The position numbers and the translations under genes were made by a program. A stretch of DNA of 64,000 nucleotides, from NCBI GenBank assembly GCA_944321015.1, contig CALUJS010000010.1, positions 1 to 64,000 of the forward strand, read 5' to 3'. The notes beneath the pieces were generated by a model. It was not told where the DNA came from, did no database searches, and was given only the letters and a program-made list of their open reading frames with translations. Positions 1 through 9,023 of the stretch are shown piece after piece. Every line of letters begins with the position of its first letter. The stretch's first letter is position 1. Origin of the DNA: an uncultured Phocaeicola sp. GTDB lineage: Bacteria; Bacteroidota; Bacteroidia; Bacteroidales; Bacteroidaceae.

Positions 1-333
1 GGCGCCATCGAGCAGGATGCCGACATGGTGTGTTTCATCCACCGCCCCGAATACTACAAGATAACTCAGGACGAGAAGGGGAACGACCTGCGCGGCATGG
101 CCGAAATCATCATAGCCAAGCATCGTAACGGTGCCGTGGGCGACGTGCTTCTGCGTTTCAAGTCCGAATTTGCGCGTTTCCAGAACCCCGATGACGACGT
201 GATAGTCCCCGTGGAGGGTGAGGTGCTTCGCAGTTCCGGCATGAACTACGCCGAGCCCGCGCCTCCTCCGCCCGTCGACATACCTCAGTCCGACCCCTTT
301 GCCGGTGCGCCTGTAGGCGATGTGCCTTTCTGA
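1..333 (+). CDS. dnaB: Replicative DNA helicase DnaB, C-terminal fragment
   Basis: The window opens inside this gene; the frame runs from base 1 to a TGA at 331-333. The visible 110 residues contain the end of the RecA-like ATPase domain of the hexameric replication-fork helicase: a segment reading DMVCFIHRPEYY, then GMAEIIIAKHRNGAVGDV, which is the classic DnaB motif around the arginine-finger/DNA-binding loop, followed by LRFKSEFARFQN. The last 35 residues are a proline-rich acidic tail (PAPPPPVDIP) that is probably disordered. The N-terminal and Walker A regions lie outside the window. The family assignment is firm from these motifs alone. Confidence 0.93.
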   Translation, partial: GAIEQDADMVCFIHRPEYYKITQDEKGNDLRGMAEIIIAKHRNGAVGDVLLRFKSEFARFQNPDDDVIVPVEGEVLRSSGMNYAEPAPPPPVDIPQSDPFAGAPVGDVPF

Positions 334-356
334 CGTATGAGACAGGCCATCGGGCC

Positions 357-466
357 GATATGGATGCCCGTGAGCGGGCATATTGTCGCTCGTGGCCGGA
401 CATATGGAGGCTCGTGAGCGGACATATTGCCGCTCGCGCCCGGGCATATGGAGGCACGCGGGCGGG
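357..466. repeat. 22-bp palindromic repeat array A (5 units)
   Basis: Five head-to-tail units of exactly 22 bp start at 357, 379, 401, 423 and 445. Each begins with (C/G)ATAT and carries a GC-rich, roughly palindromic block such as GGCTCGTGAGC. The array fills the first third of the 351-bp dnaB-pheT gap and ends just before a run of six T. It is one of eight such arrays in the window. The rest of the gap holds the pheT promoter region and an inverted repeat. Confidence 0.85.
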
Positions 467-509
467 CAACTTTTTTAATGCAGATATGTCAAGTCAGCCA
501 AAAACTTAC

Positions 510-530
510 TACATTTGCAAACCGTTTGCA
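510..530 (+). promoter_or_regulatory. Candidate pheT promoter -7 box with overlapping 15-bp palindrome
   Basis: TACATTTG at 510-517 matches the Bacteroidota -7 consensus TAnnTTTG. No good -33 TTTG is visible at 19-20 bp. The last two bases of the box begin the palindrome TGCAAACCGTTTGCA (516-530), with 7-bp perfect arms and a single central base, placed at the expected transcription start. The palindrome could be an operator. It would give a leader of about 160 nt before pheT. Confidence 0.5.
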
Positions 531-557
531 AACAAGCAGGCAGACGGGTTTGTCGGT

Positions 558-616
558 TTGCGGCTTCTTTGGTTGTTACCCCCGGATTCTAATGACCGAT
601 TTGGGTTAAGCCGCAA
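558..616 (+). other. Inverted repeat in the pheT leader
   Basis: TTGCGGCTT (558-566) and AAGCCGCAA (608-616) are perfect 9-bp inverted arms enclosing 41 nt. In the predicted pheT transcript this would form a long stem-loop about 70 nt before the start codon. A smaller GAGTC/GACTC hairpin lies at 633-647. There is no T-box sequence and no T-tract, so attenuation is only a possibility. Confidence 0.4.
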
Positions 617-684
617 CAAGGCAATAACTTATGAGTCGGACAGACTCGGATTGCTGAAAACAGAATACTTAAAAAAACAACAAT

Positions 685-3147
685 ATGAATATTTCTTATA
701 ATTGGCTCAAGGAATACGTCAGCTTCGACCTGACTCCCGACGAAGTGGCCAAGGCTCTGACTTCCATAGGTCTGGAAGTGGGCGCGGTGGAGGAAGTGCA
801 GTCCGTCAAGGGTGGCCTTGAGGGCGTGGTCATCGGGCAGGTGCTCACGTGTGTGCCTCACCCCAATTCCGACCACATGCACATCACCACGGTGGACCTG
901 GGCAACGGCGAACCGGTGCAGATTGTGTGCGGTGCGCCCAACGTGGCTGCCGGACAGAAGGTGGTGGTGGCCACCATCGGAACCAAGCTGTATGACGGCG
1001 ACGAGTGTTTCACCATAAAGAAATCCAAGCTGCGCGGCGTGGAATCGCTGGGCATGATATGCGCCGAGGATGAAGTCGGTCTGGGCACCGGCCACGACGG
1101 CATCATGGTGCTGCCTGCCGATGCCGTGCCCGGCACTCCGGCCAAGGATTATTTCAACGTGAAGAGCGATTACCTGATTGAGGTTGACATCACGCCCAAC
1201 CGTGCCGACGCATGTTCGCACTACGGCGTGGCCCGCGACCTCTATGCCTACCTGGTGCAGGCCGGTGTTCCCACGTCGCTTACCCGTCCGTCGGATGAGG
1301 CTTTCCGTGTTGACGACCACGAGCTGGAAATCGATGTCGAGGTGGCCGATTCTGCGGCATGTCCCCGTTACGCCGGTGTCACCGTGCGCGGTGTCACGGT
1401 GAAGGAGAGTCCCGCCTGGTTGCAGGACAAGCTCCGCATCATCGGGCTTCGTCCGATAAACAACGTGGTGGACGTGACCAACTACATCCTGCACGCCTAC
1501 GGCCAGCCGCTGCACTGTTTCGATGCGGATAAGATAGCCGGGCGCAAGGTCATCGTAAAGACCATGCCGCAGGACACTCCGTTCGTGACACTCGACGGCG
1601 TGGAGCGCAAACTCGACGAACGCGACCTCATGATATGCAATGCCGAAAGTCCCATGTGCATGGCCGGCGTGTTTGGCGGGCTCGATTCGGGTTCCACCGA
1701 GGCTACGCGCAATGTCTTCCTGGAGAGCGCGTATTTCAACCCCACGGTGGTGCGCAAGACGGCACGCCGGCATGGGTTGAACACCGACTCCTCGTTCCGC
1801 TTCGAGCGCGGCATCGACCCCGACAGCGTCATCTATTGCCTGAAGCAGGCAGCCCTCCTCATCAAGGAATTGGCCGGAGGTACCGTCTCGATGGAAATCA
1901 AGGACCTCTATCCCGCGCCGATACAGCCGTTTGAGGTTCGTCTGGATTATCAATACGTGCACGACCTTGTAGGCAAGGTCATCCCCGAAGAAACCATCCG
2001 TCGCATTGTGACTGCGCTTGAGATGCGCATCACTTCGGCTGACGAGCAGGGCATCAACCTGTTGGTGCCGCCTTATCGGGTTGACGTGCAGCGTCCGTGC
2101 GACGTGGTGGAAGACATTCTCCGCATCTATGGTTACAACAATGTGGAGATACCCACCTCTTTGAAGTCGAGCCTTACGACAAAGAGCGACGTAGACCGCA
2201 TGCAGAAACTGCAGAATCTCGTGTCGGAGCAGCTGGTGGGTTGCGGATTCAGCGAAATCATGAACAACTCGCTTACCCGTGCGGCATACTACGACGGACT
2301 TTCGACCTATCCCGCGCAACATCTGGTGATGCTGATGAATCCGCTGAGCAGCGACCTCAACAGCATGAGACAGACGTTGTTCTTCGGCGGCATGGAGAGC
2401 ATCGTGCGCAATGTGAACCGTCGCAGCGCCGACCTCCGTTTCTTCGAGTTCGGCAATTGCTACCGTCACGACCCGGCCAAAGTGAACCCGGAAAAGCCCT
2501 TGGCTGCCTATGGCGAAAACAGCCGTCTGGCTTTGTGGCTTACCGGCAAGCGCGTGGCCAATTCGTGGGCGCACCCCGACGAGGAGAGCAGCGTGTATGA
2601 ACTGAAGGCTTATGTGCTCAACATCTTTGCCCGTCTGGGGCTGAATCTGGGTACGGTCGTGTTTGGTACGCAGAGCGATGACATTTGTTCCACGGCTGTA
2701 AGCATTCATACCCGTGGCGGCAAGTTGCTGGCTACTTACGGCGTGGTTGCCCACAAATGGTTGAAGGCATTCGACCTGGAGTCGCCCGTATATTATGCCG
2801 AGATTTGCTGGGATGAACTGGTGAAAGCCGTGAAGGGCGTGAAGGTGGGTTACACGGAACTGAGCAAGTTCCCTGCCGTGAAGCGCGACCTGGCTCTGTT
2901 GCTGGACAAGCAGGTGTCTTTTGCCGAGATAGAAAAGATTGCTTACGACACCGAGCGCAAGCTTCTGAAATCGGTGGAACTATTTGACGTATATGAAGGC
3001 AAGAACCTGGAACCGGGCAAGAAGAGCTACGCCGTGAGCTTCTTGTTGCAGGATGATAACGCCACGCTGAACGAGAAGCAGATTGACAAAATCATGCAGA
3101 AGCTTATCAACAACCTGCAGGACAAGCTGGGCGCCAAATTGAGATGA
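685..3147 (+). CDS. pheT: Phenylalanine--tRNA ligase beta subunit
   Basis: This is the beta chain of the alpha2-beta2 phenylalanyl-tRNA synthetase, which charges tRNA-Phe in the cytoplasm. The 820 residues match full-length bacterial PheT. The N-terminus MNISYNWLKEYV is typical, followed by an OB-fold tRNA-binding domain (about residues 40-150, with VCGAPNVAAGQKV). The B3/B4 editing region follows (SHYGVARDLYAY, then NNVVDVTNYILHAYGQPLH), then B5 and the catalytic-like core (SSFRFERGIDP). A C-terminal ferredoxin-fold anticodon-binding domain starts near TELSKFPAVKRDLALLLD. The partner gene pheS lies 25 kb away on the other strand, so the two subunits are not co-transcribed. yebC follows after 46 bp and may share the transcript. 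Confidence 0.97.
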   Translation: MNISYNWLKEYVSFDLTPDEVAKALTSIGLEVGAVEEVQSVKGGLEGVVIGQVLTCVPHPNSDHMHITTVDLGNGEPVQIVCGAPNVAAGQKVVVATIGTKLYDGDECFTIKKSKLRGVESLGMICAEDEVGLGTGHDGIMVLPADAVPGTPAKDYFNVKSDYLIEVDITPNRADACSHYGVARDLYAYLVQAGVPTSLTRPSDEAFRVDDHELEIDVEVADSAACPRYAGVTVRGVTVKESPAWLQDKLRIIGLRPINNVVDVTNYILHAYGQPLHCFDADKIAGRKVIVKTMPQDTPFVTLDGVERKLDERDLMICNAESPMCMAGVFGGLDSGSTEATRNVFLESAYFNPTVVRKTARRHGLNTDSSFRFERGIDPDSVIYCLKQAALLIKELAGGTVSMEIKDLYPAPIQPFEVRLDYQYVHDLVGKVIPEETIRRIVTALEMRITSADEQGINLLVPPYRVDVQRPCDVVEDILRIYGYNNVEIPTSLKSSLTTKSDVDRMQKLQNLVSEQLVGCGFSEIMNNSLTRAAYYDGLSTYPAQHLVMLMNPLSSDLNSMRQTLFFGGMESIVRNVNRRSADLRFFEFGNCYRHDPAKVNPEKPLAAYGENSRLALWLTGKRVANSWAHPDEESSVYELKAYVLNIFARLGLNLGTVVFGTQSDDICSTAVSIHTRGGKLLATYGVVAHKWLKAFDLESPVYYAEICWDELVKAVKGVKVGYTELSKFPAVKRDLALLLDKQVSFAEIEKIAYDTERKLLKSVELFDVYEGKNLEPGKKSYAVSFLLQDDNATLNEKQIDKIMQKLINNLQDKLGAKLR

Positions 3148-3193
3148 GACAACAAACAATAAAAGAACAGATAAATATTAAAACATTAATCCA

Positions 3194-3928
3194 ATGGGAA
3201 GAGCGTTTGAATATAGAAAAGCTACAAAGCTGAAAAGATGGGGCCACATGGCCAAGACATTTACCAGACTGGGTAAGCAAATTGCCATTGCCGTGAAGGC
3301 CGGTGGTCCGGAGCCGGAGAACAACCCGGCCCTGCGTTCGGTTATTGCCACGTGTAAGCGCGAGAATATGCCGAAGGACAACATCGAGCGTGCCATCAAG
3401 AATGCGATGGGTAAGGACCAGAGCGATTACAAGGGAATGACATACGAGGGATATGGTCCCCACGGAGTGGCTGTGTTCGTGGACACGTTGACCGACAACA
3501 CGACCCGTACAGTTGCCGACGTCCGTTCGGTGTTCAACAAGTTTGGCGGCAACCTGGGAACGACTGGCTCGCTGGCTTTCCTGTTCGACCATAAGTGCGT
3601 GTTCACCTTTAAGAAAAAGGAAGGCGTCGACATGGAAGAGCTGATTCTCGACCTGATTGACTACAATGTGGATGACGAGTATGACGAAGATCCCGAAGAG
3701 GGCACCATCACTATCTATGGCGACCCGAAGAGCTATGCAGCCATCCAGAAACACCTTGAGGAGTGTGGTTTTGAGGACGTCGGTGGCGACTTTACCTACA
3801 TCCCCAACGATTTGAAGGATGTTACTCCCGAACAGCGTGAGACAATCGACAAGATGGTGGAGCGTCTGGAAGAGTTTGACGATGTGCAGACGGTGTACAC
3901 CAACATGAAGCCGGAAGGCGAAGAATAA
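3194..3928 (+). CDS. yebC: YebC/PmpR family protein (TACO1-like)
   Basis: This 244-residue protein belongs to the YebC/TACO1 family. Members have been described as DNA-binding regulators (PmpR) and more recently as translation factors acting on difficult peptide motifs. Recognisable are the N-terminal helical domain (GRAFEYRKATKLKRWGHMAK, then FTRLGKQIAIAVKAGG and NPALRSVI) and the GYGPHGVAVFVDTLTDN and GGNLGTTGSLAFLF motifs. The tail after about residue 235 is acidic (KPEGEE). The start MGRAFEYRK is conserved in Bacteroidota homologues. It follows pheT by 46 bp and precedes the TSCPD gene by 16 bp, so a three-gene transcript ending at the 4236 terminator is likely. Confidence 0.93.
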   Translation: MGRAFEYRKATKLKRWGHMAKTFTRLGKQIAIAVKAGGPEPENNPALRSVIATCKRENMPKDNIERAIKNAMGKDQSDYKGMTYEGYGPHGVAVFVDTLTDNTTRTVADVRSVFNKFGGNLGTTGSLAFLFDHKCVFTFKKKEGVDMEELILDLIDYNVDDEYDEDPEEGTITIYGDPKSYAAIQKHLEECGFEDVGGDFTYIPNDLKDVTPEQRETIDKMVERLEEFDDVQTVYTNMKPEGEE

Positions 3929-3944
3929 ATCTGTGCATACGCCG

Positions 3945-4196
3945 ATGAAGATACTGTATAAGACGCAGGGCACGTGTAGCAGCCACATAGAACTGGAGGT
4001 TGAGGACGGTCGGGTGAAGGACGTCAGTTTCTGGGGCGGATGCAATGGCAATCTGAAAGGCATCTGCAGCTTGGTGCGCGGCATGAAGACCGAAGAGGTG
4101 TTGTCCCGTTTGGAAGGCATCATGTGCGGGCATCGTCCGACTTCCTGTCCTGACCAGCTTTGCAAGGCTATTCGTCGGCTGTCAGAGGAAGGATGA
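3945..4196 (+). CDS. TSCPD domain-containing protein (TIGR03905 type)
   Basis: This small protein of about 83 residues carries the diagnostic TSCPDQL motif near the C-terminus and the pattern GTCSSHIELEVEDG, FWGGCNGNLKGI, VRGM and GIMCGHRPTSCPDQL. It resembles the C-terminal TSCPD domain of ribonucleotide reductase-associated proteins. Four or five cysteines (GTCSS, GGCNGN, GICS, IMCG, SCPD) suggest metal binding or redox use, but the molecular role is not established. I chose ATG 3945 (MKILYKTQ) over the in-frame GTG at 3933 because homologues start near this point. It is the last gene before a strong terminator. Confidence 0.85.
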   Translation: MKILYKTQGTCSSHIELEVEDGRVKDVSFWGGCNGNLKGICSLVRGMKTEEVLSRLEGIMCGHRPTSCPDQLCKAIRRLSEEG

Positions 4197-4235
4197 CATA
4201 TTTATGAAAGCATAATTTAGTTATGAATTGTGTAT

Positions 4236-4270
4236 GAGCGTCGGCACTGTGTGTCCGGCGCTCTCTTTTT
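4236..4270 (+). terminator. Rho-independent terminator after the pheT-yebC-TSCPD cluster
   Basis: GAGCGTCGG (4236-4244) pairs with CCGGCGCTC (one G-T pair) across a 10-nt loop and is followed by TCTTTTTT. It lies 39 bp after the TSCPD stop and before the convergent TamB-like gene. Confidence 0.8.
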
Positions 4271-4335
4271 TCCTTATCGGTCAGGGTGTGCTGATTAAGG
4301 TCTGTGATGCAGTGTGACTCTGTGCGACGTGCGTG

Positions 4336-7300
4336 TCAGAAGTCCCACTTCCATTTCTTTTCCTTTTTCTTTTTCCGCTTTTTCTTCTTGTCTTTTTTCT
4401 GTACGGTTTGCACGGTGTCGGTACGCAGGGTGTCCCGGTCGGTCTTTTTGTTGCGGTGGAACAATTCCTTCCAATGTTCAAAGTCGCGCTTGAACAAGAG
4501 GCCGATGCCCTGGGTTGTCAAGGTGGTCTTGGCAAAGTAGCGGTCGTTGGTCTGGTTGTAGGCTTTCAGGCTGATGTCGCCCGATGGAGTCAGCAGCCAT
4601 TGCACATCGAAGTCGCCGATGAAGTTGGTGTTGGCCAACTGGTTGTCGCGGTAGCCGAAATTGCCGTTGATGAGCAGGCGGTTGTTGAGCAGACGGCCGG
4701 AGAGCATGCCTTCCACTTCCATGTCGGTCCATCCCTGGGTGCCGGTGCTCAGATTGGTCCCGAAGTTCCATTGGTTGCTGTTGATGATGTGTGACAGCAT
4801 GTTGTTCAGCTGTCCCGATATGGTGGAGGAGAGCAGGGAGTTCATGGCCGATGATTGTCCGCTGTCACTGCCGGTGTTGGCATTGGCGTAGTCGTAGGTG
4901 TAGAAACGCCCGATGCCGAGCAGATAGATGATTTGCATTTCCATCTGTTCGTCCGTGCTGATATAGCTTTTTACAATCTCGCGTTCCTCGTCGTTTACGG
5001 TAGGAAGTTCCAAATCGAAGTGGATGTTGGGCGAGGCCAGTTTTCCCGTCAGGTTGAGCAGACAGTTCACCTTGACCGAGTTTTGGGTAAACGTGGCGTT
5101 GGGCGCCAGGTCTTTCAGCGATGCTGAGTTGACGGTATATACGGCTTGCAGGTTGATGTCGCCGTTTCGGGGTATGCCGCTGAAGGTGATGCTTCCCCCG
5201 GGTTGCAACTGAAAGTCTTTGCGGATGACCTCTTGCAGGCTGAGCTTGTAAAGGCCGTGGTCGAGGGTGTAGGTGCCATAGAGCTTGAAGTCTCCTTTGT
5301 TGTAGAATCGGGCTTGGAAGTTGCCGCTGCCTTGCGCCGTGGCATAGTCGCCCGATATCGGGTCCATGATGACTTTGATGGTAGCATCCGGCGTCACGTC
5401 TACTTGAGCGTTGAGATGGATGTCCGTTGTGGTTTCCTCTTCTGTTTCGTCCGCAGTATCTTCTGCCTCCCGGAACGGGTCGGGTATGACCTCTTGTTTC
5501 CATTTCGGGCGCGGGGTTTTGTCGACAAAGGTAATAAACTCGTTGCTGGCTATCTCGTCGGGTGTCCCGAGCTTGTAGACGAACGTGGTGTGGCGGCCAG
5601 TCCGCATGGTGGCATCCACATTCAGCTCGTTGCCTCCGCCTTGCAGTGTGGTGACTCCGGTGCCGTACAGACTTCCGTAGAACGATGTCTCGCTGTTGTC
5701 GGGCGCATCATACAGGAGCATGTTGTCGGTATTGAAGGTGAAGTTGTATCTTATGTCGCGCAAATGCGTGTGCCATAGCGTGCCGTTTACTTCGCCTTCG
5801 TGTCCGTCTTTGTCTTTCATGTAGGCTTTTCGGAACACGATGGCATCACGCAGCAGATTGACCGAGTCGAGCCGGATTCGGTATCCGGTGTGCAACACGC
5901 CCACTTGTATGTCGGCATTTCCCGAGGCCGTTCCTTCCAGATTCAGATTGGCAAACGGGCCATGCAGGCGGATATCTCCGGTCACCCGTCCTGCCAGATG
6001 GTCGAATACCTTGGCCGTGTATTTGTTCAGAAACTCCATGTTGGTGTTGTGGGCCGTGATGTGCAGGTCCAGTCCGGCTTTCGGGGGTGACACCCAGCCT
6101 TGCACCGTGGTGCGTGTTCCGTTTGACGCGTCGCGTATGTCTGCATCCAGATTGATGTCGCCATTCTCGGCATCCCATGCGCCTTTCACGTTCATGTCGC
6201 CCATCAGGCCGCCATTGAACGTGAAGTTCCGCACGTTCAGCTCCGTGCGGAGCGAAGGATTCTTGATGGCGTGTTTTACGTAGGCTTTGCCGCTTGCGAA
6301 TCCGCGGAAGTCTACCGGGTCGAACTGTATGATGTCGAAGACGTATTCCAGCCGGATGTCGTTCAGGCTGATGTTTACCGAGTCTTCGTCATTCTCGGTC
6401 AGGTTCCCGTCGATGTGTATGTACTGGTTGTCATGCTCGAAGCGGAAGTCGTTGACGGCCACCCGTCCGGAGTCGATGGCGATGGTCGACGGGCGCAGAT
6501 TCCACACCAGGTCGTTGATGATGATGTCCGATGGCCGGATGTCGACAGTGGCGTTCAGCATGTTGCCGTTGTCCTCATGCTTGGAGAATCTGGTGAGGGC
6601 ATCCACCTTTCCGCTGTAAGTCGTCTGCATGTTGTTGCCCCAGTTGAGCACGGTTCTCAGTTCGTCGTCCAGGGCTTCTGCCCTCAACGACAGGCTGAGC
6701 ATGGAGCGGTTGTCTTTTCCGGCCTGCTTGGTGATGCGTGCCAAGGCTTGCAGCTTGTTCAGGGGATTGTCGACAAGAATCATGCCCGATTCGTAGCGTG
6801 TCCCTTTATAGCTGAATGATGGGAAATAGCCTTCCACCTTGATTTTTCTGGCGGTTTCGTGGAAGTATCCCTTTATCGTGCCCGGCATATGGAGTGTCAG
6901 AGGGATGCGGAACACTTTGCTGAGCATGTCCGTATTGTTGATGTCCAGCGCGAACGTGAGTTGGTTGTCGGATGGCTTTTTACGGCCGTTGAACGCCACA
7001 AGCGAGGGCAGGTATTGATGCAGCAGATGGGTGCAGCTGCCAATCAGGGTATTGAACCGGAAATTGCCGAGAATCTCGCCGTTGAGAAAATCGGATGTGA
7101 TGCGGATGCTGCGTTGCTCGCCGACGTCGGGGGTGGAACTTACGAGCAGATTGCTTAGGAAATATCGTTCGCCGGGAGACGTCATGCTGAGGCTGTCGAT
7201 GCGGATGCTGCCTTCCATGTTGTCCAGCGTGTTGCCTTTGAAGTTCGTAAGTATCCGCACGGAAAATTCCGTGTCGGGATAGGTGGTGCTCAGTTGCAGC

Positions 7301-8811
7301 GCATTCGGGCGGAAATGGTCTATCTTGGCCGTGAGATTGAACTCCGGCGTTGCGACGGTGGGGTTGAAGTCGCCGCTTATCGTCAGTTGTCCGTCCGGAT
7401 CGTTTATGGTGAGCGTGCCGTTGTAATATCCCCGGCGATATTGCGCATTGATGCGAATGTCGTCGTAGCGATGCTGCTTGTATTCCATCAGGGGAATGTC
7501 GCCAACGACAGCCAGTTGCGGATAGCTTTTCTCCGCGATGCGTCCTTTCACGCCCACATCCAGCGAGATACGTCCCATGTCGGCATGGGCCAGAAGCGTA
7601 CCCAGTTGGAACTCGCTGGTCTGCAGGCGTCCCTGGAATGTCTTCAGCCTGTGGTTCAGGTCCAGGTGAAGGTCGGTTTGGACTTTTCCCGTGGCACATT
7701 GCATGACGCCTTTCAGCCGGAGGTCTTTCAGCATGCCCCGCGCGTTGCCCTGAAACGTGAAAAATCCCAACCGTGTCAACACGGGGGGCACTTCGGCATT
7801 CAGGTTCCGGGCCAGAAACCGAAAGCCGGTGTTGGTCACATGCAGGTCGGGCAGATTGAGGTCGAAGAAGCTCCTTTCCGGTTCGAAGGGGTTACGCACA
7901 CGGCAGTAAAGGTTGAGCAGGACGTCATTGTTCTCCGAGCGGAGCCGGAAATGATTGAGCGAGATTTCTTGGGCATTCCCTTCGAGCTTGGCTTGCAACC
8001 TGACGGGAGCCGTAAATGAGGACAGCGCGGGTACAAGGCAACCGATGTCGGTCGGGGTGATGCTCGACTCTTCGATGGCGCCGCTCACATGAACCGTTTT
8101 CCACGCTTCGGATGATGTCAGGTCGTAGTCTGCCCGCAGGGTGTCTATTGCCAGACGGGTGGCCGGAAGTTTCAGTCTGAAGCGCGACAGGGTCGCAGCC
8201 TGTGTATTGGCCATGAGCTTGAAGGTCAGGTTGCCGAGGGTGAATCCCGATTGCTCCTTGAAACTCAGGTGGCGCATGGTCATGTTGAGCGAGTCGTTGC
8301 GCAATGCTTTCAGCGAGATGTTGGCGCGCAGTTCGCCGATGTCCAGATGACGGGGATTGAACCGTCCCGGAGTTTCCGCCTCATCCTGCTGATGATAACT
8401 GATGTGCCCATGGCGAACCAGCACGGCATTGATGCGCAGATTGAGGTTGGTGTTCGCATCGGTGGTGCCCCGGGAAGACAGTGCGTCGATAAGGAATTGG
8501 TAATTGGGTGCCGACAGAGAATCGCGACGGTTCAGGTTGAGGTGCATGCGATACAGCTGGATGTTGTTGATGACGACGCGATGCTGCAACAAATCGCGGA
8601 TGCTGAACTTGGCCGACATGCGCGAAGCTTCGAGCAGTGGCCCGCCCTCGCGGTCGCAGATGCTTACATCGTCCAGGATGATGCGGTTCAGCAACCCGAT
8701 GTTGATGTTGCGTATGGACACCTCGGTCTGCAGCATCCGGCTAAGCTCTTTCGACACGACGACGGACATCCGTTGCTGAATGTAGGGAATATTCAGCAGG
8801 ATGATAAGCAA
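4336..8811 (-). CDS. tamB: TamB-like translocation/assembly module protein (DUF490)
   Basis: This very long (about 1491 residue) protein is mostly beta-rich, with repeating patterns such as LDLHITAHNTNMEF and VTGDIRLHGPFANLNLEGT, typical of the AsmA/TamB superfamily that bridges the inner and outer membranes for lipid or outer-membrane protein traffic. The C-terminal DUF490 region is clear at about residues 1050-1440 (TVNDEEREIVKSYIS, IIYLLGIGRFY, NQWNFGTNL, MEVEGMLSGRLLNNRLLINGN). It ends in a lysine-rich tail (KKDKKKKRKKKKEKK). An N-terminal membrane anchor is encoded around the start: the frame upstream of the TTG at 8811 continues as KRFSNILRFCITGIACIYA until a stop at 8893-8895, yet contains no ATG, GTG or TTG. 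The true start is therefore uncertain and could be a rare codon near 8869-8871. It is divergent from the aminopeptidase gene. Confidence 0.88.
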   Translation of the reverse strand: MLIILLNIPYIQQRMSVVVSKELSRMLQTEVSIRNINIGLLNRIILDDVSICDREGGPLLEASRMSAKFSIRDLLQHRVVINNIQLYRMHLNLNRRDSLSAPNYQFLIDALSSRGTTDANTNLNLRINAVLVRHGHISYHQQDEAETPGRFNPRHLDIGELRANISLKALRNDSLNMTMRHLSFKEQSGFTLGNLTFKLMANTQAATLSRFRLKLPATRLAIDTLRADYDLTSSEAWKTVHVSGAIEESSITPTDIGCLVPALSSFTAPVRLQAKLEGNAQEISLNHFRLRSENNDVLLNLYCRVRNPFEPERSFFDLNLPDLHVTNTGFRFLARNLNAEVPPVLTRLGFFTFQGNARGMLKDLRLKGVMQCATGKVQTDLHLDLNHRLKTFQGRLQTSEFQLGTLLAHADMGRISLDVGVKGRIAEKSYPQLAVVGDIPLMEYKQHRYDDIRINAQYRRGYYNGTLTINDPDGQLTISGDFNPTVATPEFNLTAKIDHFRPNALQLSTTYPDTEFSVRILTNFKGNTLDNMEGSIRIDSLSMTSPGERYFLSNLLVSSTPDVGEQRSIRITSDFLNGEILGNFRFNTLIGSCTHLLHQYLPSLVAFNGRKKPSDNQLTFALDINNTDMLSKVFRIPLTLHMPGTIKGYFHETARKIKVEGYFPSFSYKGTRYESGMILVDNPLNKLQALARITKQAGKDNRSMLSLSLRAEALDDELRTVLNWGNNMQTTYSGKVDALTRFSKHEDNGNMLNATVDIRPSDIIINDLVWNLRPSTIAIDSGRVAVNDFRFEHDNQYIHIDGNLTENDEDSVNISLNDIRLEYVFDIIQFDPVDFRGFASGKAYVKHAIKNPSLRTELNVRNFTFNGGLMGDMNVKGAWDAENGDINLDADIRDASNGTRTTVQGWVSPPKAGLDLHITAHNTNMEFLNKYTAKVFDHLAGRVTGDIRLHGPFANLNLEGTASGNADIQVGVLHTGYRIRLDSVNLLRDAIVFRKAYMKDKDGHEGEVNGTLWHTHLRDIRYNFTFNTDNMLLYDAPDNSETSFYGSLYGTGVTTLQGGGNELNVDATMRTGRHTTFVYKLGTPDEIASNEFITFVDKTPRPKWKQEVIPDPFREAEDTADETEEETTTDIHLNAQVDVTPDATIKVIMDPISGDYATAQGSGNFQARFYNKGDFKLYGTYTLDHGLYKLSLQEVIRKDFQLQPGGSITFSGIPRNGDINLQAVYTVNSASLKDLAPNATFTQNSVKVNCLLNLTGKLASPNIHFDLELPTVNDEEREIVKSYISTDEQMEMQIIYLLGIGRFYTYDYANANTGSDSGQSSAMNSLLSSTISGQLNNMLSHIINSNQWNFGTNLSTGTQGWTDMEVEGMLSGRLLNNRLLINGNFGYRDNQLANTNFIGDFDVQWLLTPSGDISLKAYNQTNDRYFAKTTLTTQGIGLLFKRDFEHWKELFHRNKKTDRDTLRTDTVQTVQKKDKKKKRKKKKEKKWKWDF

Positions 8812-8903
8812 CGCATAGATGCAGGCTATGCCCGTGATGCAGAAGCGCAGGATGTTACTGAAGCGTTTGATAGGCGACCCTTGTTTTGTTGTTCAACGAA
8901 GAG

Positions 8904-8911
8904 CAAAATTA
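8904..8911 (-). promoter_or_regulatory. Candidate promoter -7 box for the TamB-like gene
   Basis: On the minus strand this reads TAATTTTG, a match to TAnnTTTG, with TCTG 20 bp further upstream as a weak -33 box. Transcription would start near 8897. That confines the TamB start codon to the 8811-8892 interval. Confidence 0.5.
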
Positions 8912-8951
8912 CGAAATATCGGCGCATGGCCCAGAAAAAAGAGTGAAAAAG

Positions 8952-8983
8952 ATTGTTGCTGACGGGGATTCTTCCTAAGTTTG
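8952..8983 (+). promoter_or_regulatory. Candidate promoter for the C1 aminopeptidase gene
   Basis: ATTG (8952-8955), a 20-bp spacer, then TAAGTTTG (8976-8983) fits the Bacteroidota -33/-7 pattern. The expected start site near 8990 gives a leader of about 34 nt before ATG 9024. Confidence 0.6.
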
Positions 8984-9023
8984 CGATGAATATGTTTAAA
9001 AGTCTTGTTATAAACCTAGTAGT

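Noticed and set aside
357..466. 22-bp arrays as CRISPR
   Set aside because: Units abut directly with no unique spacers, copies are degenerate, and no cas genes are present.
517..684. T-box riboswitch ahead of pheT
   Set aside because: The leader has inverted repeats but no T-box core sequence and no terminator with a U-tract; T-boxes are also not typical of Bacteroidota.
589..2754. Long open frame antisense to pheT
   Set aside because: It lies fully over pheT, whose protein matches its family end to end. The antisense translation has no recognisable domain and arises from the high G+C third codon positions. The same applies to long antisense frames over pepC (8826-10538), the TPR gene (20897-23188), prfC (39506-41068), the ClC gene (42102-43967) and hutU (59092-60198).
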